A stretch of 64,000 nucleotides of DNA, from the NCBI RefSeq assembly GCF_036327755.1, contig NZ_CP109596.1, positions 4,774,001 through 4,838,000 on the forward strand. The letters are read 5' to 3'. This DNA is from Nocardia sp. NBC_01503. Its GTDB lineage: Bacteria > Actinomycetota > Actinomycetes > Mycobacteriales > Mycobacteriaceae. The translations under genes and the position numbers were made by a program. The number at the start of each line of letters is the position of its first letter. The stretch's first letter is position 1. The notes under the pieces were generated by a model, which did no database searches, had not been told where the DNA came from, and saw only the letters and a list, made by a program, of their open reading frames with translations. Positions 24,301 to 30,300 of the stretch are shown here, in pieces.

Positions 24301-27300
24301 CATTCCTGAGGGCGACGCTCGGAGCCGGCGAATATGGGCAGCGGGAGCAGCTGATCGAAGTACTGCTGGCCGAGATGACGCGGTGGGAATCCGATGCGCC
24401 GCTGCCGGATTCGGTGGTGACGCGGTGGGCGCTCGACCGGATCGACTACCTGCTGAATCACGGCGATACCGTCGCCGTCGGCACTCGCCCCCGTGCCGTG
24501 GGCAGACACCCGTACACCCAACTCGTGGGTGGTCACGCCTATATCGTCTCGGGCTTGGTGACCGATGAAGCCACCGGGCGGGTGACCGGCGTGCGGCTGA
24601 CCAATCCGCACGGGTCACGTCCGACGGACCCGAACGGGGGTGTGGTCGAGGTTCTCGCGCGGCATTTCAACCAATTCACGCGCATATCCTCGGCGGGTGC
24701 GGGCACGCGGTCCACCGCGGGCGACAGTACGCCGTCGACCTCGGCCGCACTCGAATCGCCGCAGCGGCAGGACGCCGGTGCACTCAGCGGTGCCGAGTCG
24801 GCGGAATATCCGAGCGCCGCGGTGAGTGTCGGCCGGACAGTGGAGAATTGGGGCGGCCGATTCGCGGAGTTCACCGAATTCGCGGAGGCGCGGACAGCTG
24901 CGGCCGGTCAAGTCGATAATGACGGAGTTCGCCGCTTCTCCAGTGACAGGGCCGGCGACGAGTACGCCAGTCGCCACCTCGAGACGCTGGAAAAATTGCG
25001 TCGGACGCCGATGGCGGGCCCGGAAAGTATGTCGCCCCGGAAGATGGAGCTCGCCGTCCATCACTATGAGCGGGAAACGTGGATCAATCGGATCTTGCGG
25101 AACGCCTCCGATACCGGCGACATTGCTGGATATATCGACGGTCTCTTTACGGATTTCAATGTCTTGAAAATCTTGAAGGGGGACGACTACTATGATGCGC
25201 CCAGTATATCCGAGCTCGAACAGGACAAAATAGAACTCGAGGACGCGGGGCCGGATGAGGAGAATGCCGAACGGTTGCGGGAGATCCGCGACACGTTGGC
25301 AGATCCGCGGCGGCTCGAAAAATTGGTGGCCGCGAGTGAATTATGCGAGTTGCTCTGGGATCACTATCGCCTACCCTTCGAGGAGCCGTTCACGGCCCAG
25401 CTCATGGAACAGATCGATCTCCTGGACGGAGCTACCGGCCGGCCCGCGCTGATATCCGAACCCATTCAGATCGTTCGCGTGGTGAGTGATATCGGGTATC
25501 TGGTCGATCAGGGGGGCGAGCCGCTCAATGGCCGTGACCCGCGGCTGCTGATCGGTGCAGTCCAGACGGAACCCGGATACATGTCGACCTCGGTTGCCGT
25601 GAATACCATTGTGAATGTGTTCTCCGGATACCGTTTGGAGTTGATCCTCCCGCCCGGCGCGCCGGGGCTCTACATAGGGAAAGACACGGTGGCCCAGGGC
25701 GGCAATCAATTCGAATTCCTGCTGGCTCGCGGTACGAGATACAAGATCAATGGCGTAGGAATGTCCGCCGACGGCATGACCATATTGAAGGCGGAGATCC
25801 TGCCCCCGAGCCGGTCCGGCGCGGACACGGAGGTCGCGCAACCTATCGCGTCGCCGGCGACCGGGGCCGATGCCATGACCGCGTTCGATGACACCGCGAG
25901 AGCGGCCGCGGCGATCGGAAGTGATCGCGGCGAAGGGTCCGCGGCGGTCGCCCAGTCGGAGGCGGGTGTCATATCGCCCGCGAACGTGTCTGACCAGCAG
26001 GGGGCGCGGCCTGCCTCGGAAGCGCTCAGCACCCGGATCGGTGGTGCGGAAACCGCTGTGGTGTTGCCGAATCCGGGCGGTCCACGATTGCGGAATCCGT
26101 ATTTGCACTTGGAGCGACCCCGGGGCAGCGGTCCACTCTCCTCGTCGCCGGTATGGCATTCGGAGGCGCGAGGATCGGTTCCGCGGATCTACGCGGCGCG
26201 GACGAGTAAACCTCGCAGCGTTTCGCTCGGCCGATTCGGCGGGTGGCTGGCACGGCACTGGCTGCTGCACGGTCTACCCGAAGGCGGTCTGCTCGACTTC
26301 GAGGAGTTGACGGTCGACCAGCGCCGGCGGGCGGTCGACGCGGTCGTCGCCCGATATGACCCGAGCCGGGAAGCCTTGCGGCCCGGTAGTGAAAGGGCCT
26401 GGGTGGAGTGGGCCCGCGCGGGACTCGGCGTCTCCGCGTCGTCGGCGGCGCTCGCGGACATCGATTTCGATGAGATGGCGGTGGGTGCACGGCTCTGGTT
26501 GACGGGACCGGGAGCCCGTACCACGTTCGCGGCGATCCGAACCACCGCCGATCACTTTCAGCTGTACGACCCGGATACCGGGAAGGCCGTCACGCTGAGC
26601 CCGGCGAATCTGCGGGCCCGGGTCTACGCCGAGCAGATCAGCGATGTGGTGACCGCGCACCCGACTGCGGGCGAACTGGCGGAATTGATCTTCGAGGAGA
26701 GTTTCGACGGAACCGCGCATCGGGCTGTCGAGGACCAGGGCGCCGGTCCCGGATATTTCGTTGAATCCCAGGGCGAATCCTGGGAGGAAGGCGGCCTGCC
26801 GGAGCTTTTCGCGGATTCGACGGTCCCGGTGGGTGATCCGCGCATCAGGGGTGCGTTCGCGTCGGAGGTGCCGGACGAGCTCGTGGTACGGCAGCTCGAG
26901 ATCAACGATCTGAACCACGCCATCGCTGACAATCGGACAACCGTGGTGATCGATGACGATGGCGGGGCTTTGGTGATCGGTCCCGAACAGAGTGTGACGT
27001 GGTATAAGGAGCGCGGTTCCGACGGTGTGTCAGAGCGGAACTCGCTGCAGCTGAGTGCCGGACCGGATGCCGTGCACCGCGTGCGCCCGGGTGTGCTCGC
27101 CTTCTTCGAATGGACGATTCAGCCGGACGGCTCGCGGCTGGGAACACCTCGCGCCCTGGATTCGGCACCGGGGATCCGCCCCGGCCGGTTGTTGTTCGCC
27201 GACGTGGACGGGGAGGTGCGAGAGCTGCTCGGCGGTGCCGAGGTATCGGTTCGGGAGATCGTCCCCGGCAGCTGGGAGCTGGAGCATCGGGGCTCGGTCG

Positions 27301-30300
27301 TGGTGATCCCCGAGGCGGCCGGGGTCGCGCTGGAGGTCGAGCCGACGGTGAGAATGCATGCGGGCCCGGTGTTTTCAACGGTGGACGGGCGGCCGGTGCC
27401 ACGCGCGGAGGACGCCGGACCGGGACCGCTGGGGATATGGTCGGCGGGCCGGTTGATCGCCAATATGGGGCTGATCGCGGCCGAGGATCCGCAGGCCCTG
27501 GTCGAGATGTTCCACGAGTATCCCGATGGGACGGTCGGGGTGCGGTTCTTTGTCGATGGTGCGCCCAGTTGGGTGCGGGTCGATCGGACTCTTATCCATT
27601 TCGGCGATTCGCCGTCGGAAGTGGCGCACGCCGAAGGTGAGGCGATGTGGCCCGCGCTGGCGTACAAGGCGTATGGGATTCTGCGCGGGGATATCGAGGC
27701 CGGGGCCGTCGTATCGGTGCGGCGGTACGGGGTGCCGCTCGATCCGGCGTCGATCCCGCGTTCGCCGATGCCCGCCGCCGCCACCGTGTTCGCACCGGCC
27801 GGCGAGCTGAACATCATTTACGGACAACGCGGGGATTTGCTGAGATTGGTTCCGGGCGATGCCTGGGAGGTCGGTGTCTGCGGGGATGATCCACAACTGT
27901 TCGCGCTGTACCGCAATGGCGGCGAGTACCGGGTGCACCGGAATCTGCTGCCCGAGTTCGCCGGTCTCGCGGCCGATGTCGTGCATACCCGCACCGTTCC
28001 TCGGGTCGAGGGGTTGCGCTGGCTGACATCGGGTTCCGCCCTTGTCGAACGTCCGGCGGGCGGATACGCGGCCCTGCGGCCTGGGCCGGGTGCCGGTGAG
28101 CTGTTGCTGAACGGGGACGGCATTGTCTCCGCCGCCGCGGCGAGCGCGCTGGGGCCCGGGCGGCGCGCGGCCGACGGTCCGTTGTTCGGTCCGAACGGCC
28201 CGGTCCGAGCGGATGTCGTGCAGGGGCTGGCCGGTGATTGCTATCTGCTGGCGCCATTGCAGAATCTGGCCGAGCGCAATCCCGCGAAGATCGAGGAAAT
28301 GATTCACGGTCACCGGGATGGCACCGTGTCGGTGCGGTTCTTCAACAATGGCCGGCCGGAATGGGTTCGGATTACCCGGGAGCTATTCGTCAGTCCGGCT
28401 GGTTCGGCGGTATACGCGGCGGCCCGTCCGGGTTCCGCGGTGTGGCCCGCGCTGATCGAGAAGGCGTACGTGGTGTGGCGGGGCGGCAGTTTCGCCGATA
28501 TCTACGGCGGCATGCCCGGCAAGACGTTCGCGGAGTTGCTACCTCCGTTCGAGCCGGGCGGTTTCGGCAGCCTGCGTCAGCCGGTTCGCGCTCTCGGCAA
28601 TCCGGAGTTCCTGCATCCGATGACCCTGGGCGTAGACACGCTGCACGAGTTGGTCGACGCGCGTATCCGCGCGAACCCGGCACTCGTCTCGGTGGCGCGG
28701 GCGGATCCCGCTTTCGCCGATCGATTGGGCGAGCTGGGGCCGCGCTGGCAAGCCGACCGGCAGCCTGGCCGGATCGATACCCCGCGGCGGTTCCGGCGAT
28801 TCGTGGACGCGCTGCTGACCGCCGCCGAACGGGACCGCTGGCGTCATGAACTCGACGCTGTGCACGGGTACTACCGGGACACCGCCGACAGTGCGATTCC
28901 GTTCTCCGATAAGACCGTGCAGCGGCACCTGGCCGATTTGATTCGGTTCCTGCTGCGACGAGGCGACTCGTTGTCCATCTCCACCCGTCGGTACGGGCAT
29001 GAAGCGGAGGACGCGACCCGGTACCCGGGTCTGATTGGCGGCCATGGATACTCGCTGCTCGGAGTCGAGGACCGGGCCGACGGCCGCTTCGTCCTACGGC
29101 TGGAGAATCCCTGGGGCCGTAACCCTCGGGTGCCGAGTCCGATAGCGGGTGTCGAATACGGTGACGGCGGTGTCCTGCTCGTCGATTTCGAACATCTGAA
29201 CAAGTTCGATGATCTTGTATCAGCCGGTACCGCAACGCATTTCGCCTACGGTCCGCAGGATTCGCCCGGTGCCCCGGTCGCCGGGCACACGGTCTCGATG
29301 GCCGGTGCCGGTGGCTCGTCGGATCAGCGTCACAGAGCCGATGCGATCGGCGGTATCGTGCCGCCGGGTCGCGACACGGTATGGGAGTCACAGCCGGGAC
29401 TGGGCAACAATTGCCTCTGGCATGCGCTGGCGCGGTCGCTGGAGATCCCGGTGGCGGATGAACGGGCGCACCTGGACTTCCGGCGCACGGTGGTGAGCGC
29501 GATGCTGCACGATCCGGCGGCGTATCTCGGCGGTTTCATGGGTGCGGAGCGTTCGATGGACCTGCGTCTTCGCCAGTTCACCAAGCAGTTGCGGGTCTTG
29601 CTGGAGCCGGGGCAGTGGAACAACCTCGCCGCCGACCGGCTGTTGCCGGCCGCGGCGCGGGCACTGCGGCTGAATCTGGATGTGTATTTCCGGAATGGAT
29701 CGGTGCGGTCGCTGCGTTTCGGCGTTGCGGGCACGCGGGTCAAAGCACTGTTCCGCGACGGTGTGAGTGCTGACGACGGGCATTATTGGGTCGCCGTCCG
29801 CGCGGGCGACAGTGAGGTCTTCGCCTACGAGCACACCCAGAACCCTTCCGCGGCAACGCATTCGGATGGGCAACTGTGGCGCGGTGGCGTCGGCGACGAT
29901 GATGCGCCGGTGCGACGCCCGGCGCGGGCGGTGTTCGGCGATTCGGTCCGTCGGCTGGCTCGGGGACTGCGGCGGGATCGTGCCGAGGTCCCGGCCGAGG
30001 ATTCCGCGCGCCCGCCGCGGTCGCCGTGGTGGCGTCCCCGTTCGGGGCGACGCTGGAATTTCCTGGGCAGCCTCCGGCATGGCGTGCGCAGGGAAGGGCG
30101 CGCGGCCCGGCCCGCGGTCGCCGAGCTCGTGCGGCACGAGTCGATCGGCCCGCTGTACATACATGAATCGGCGTCGCAGGACAGTGTCGAATCGACGGAT
30201 TCGGATTCGGGAACCTCGCATAGTGCGGGCGAGTTCACGCGGGACCGTGCGCCCGCCGCGGCGCCGGAGCGGCGGGAGGCCGGGGACGCGCTGCTGATCG

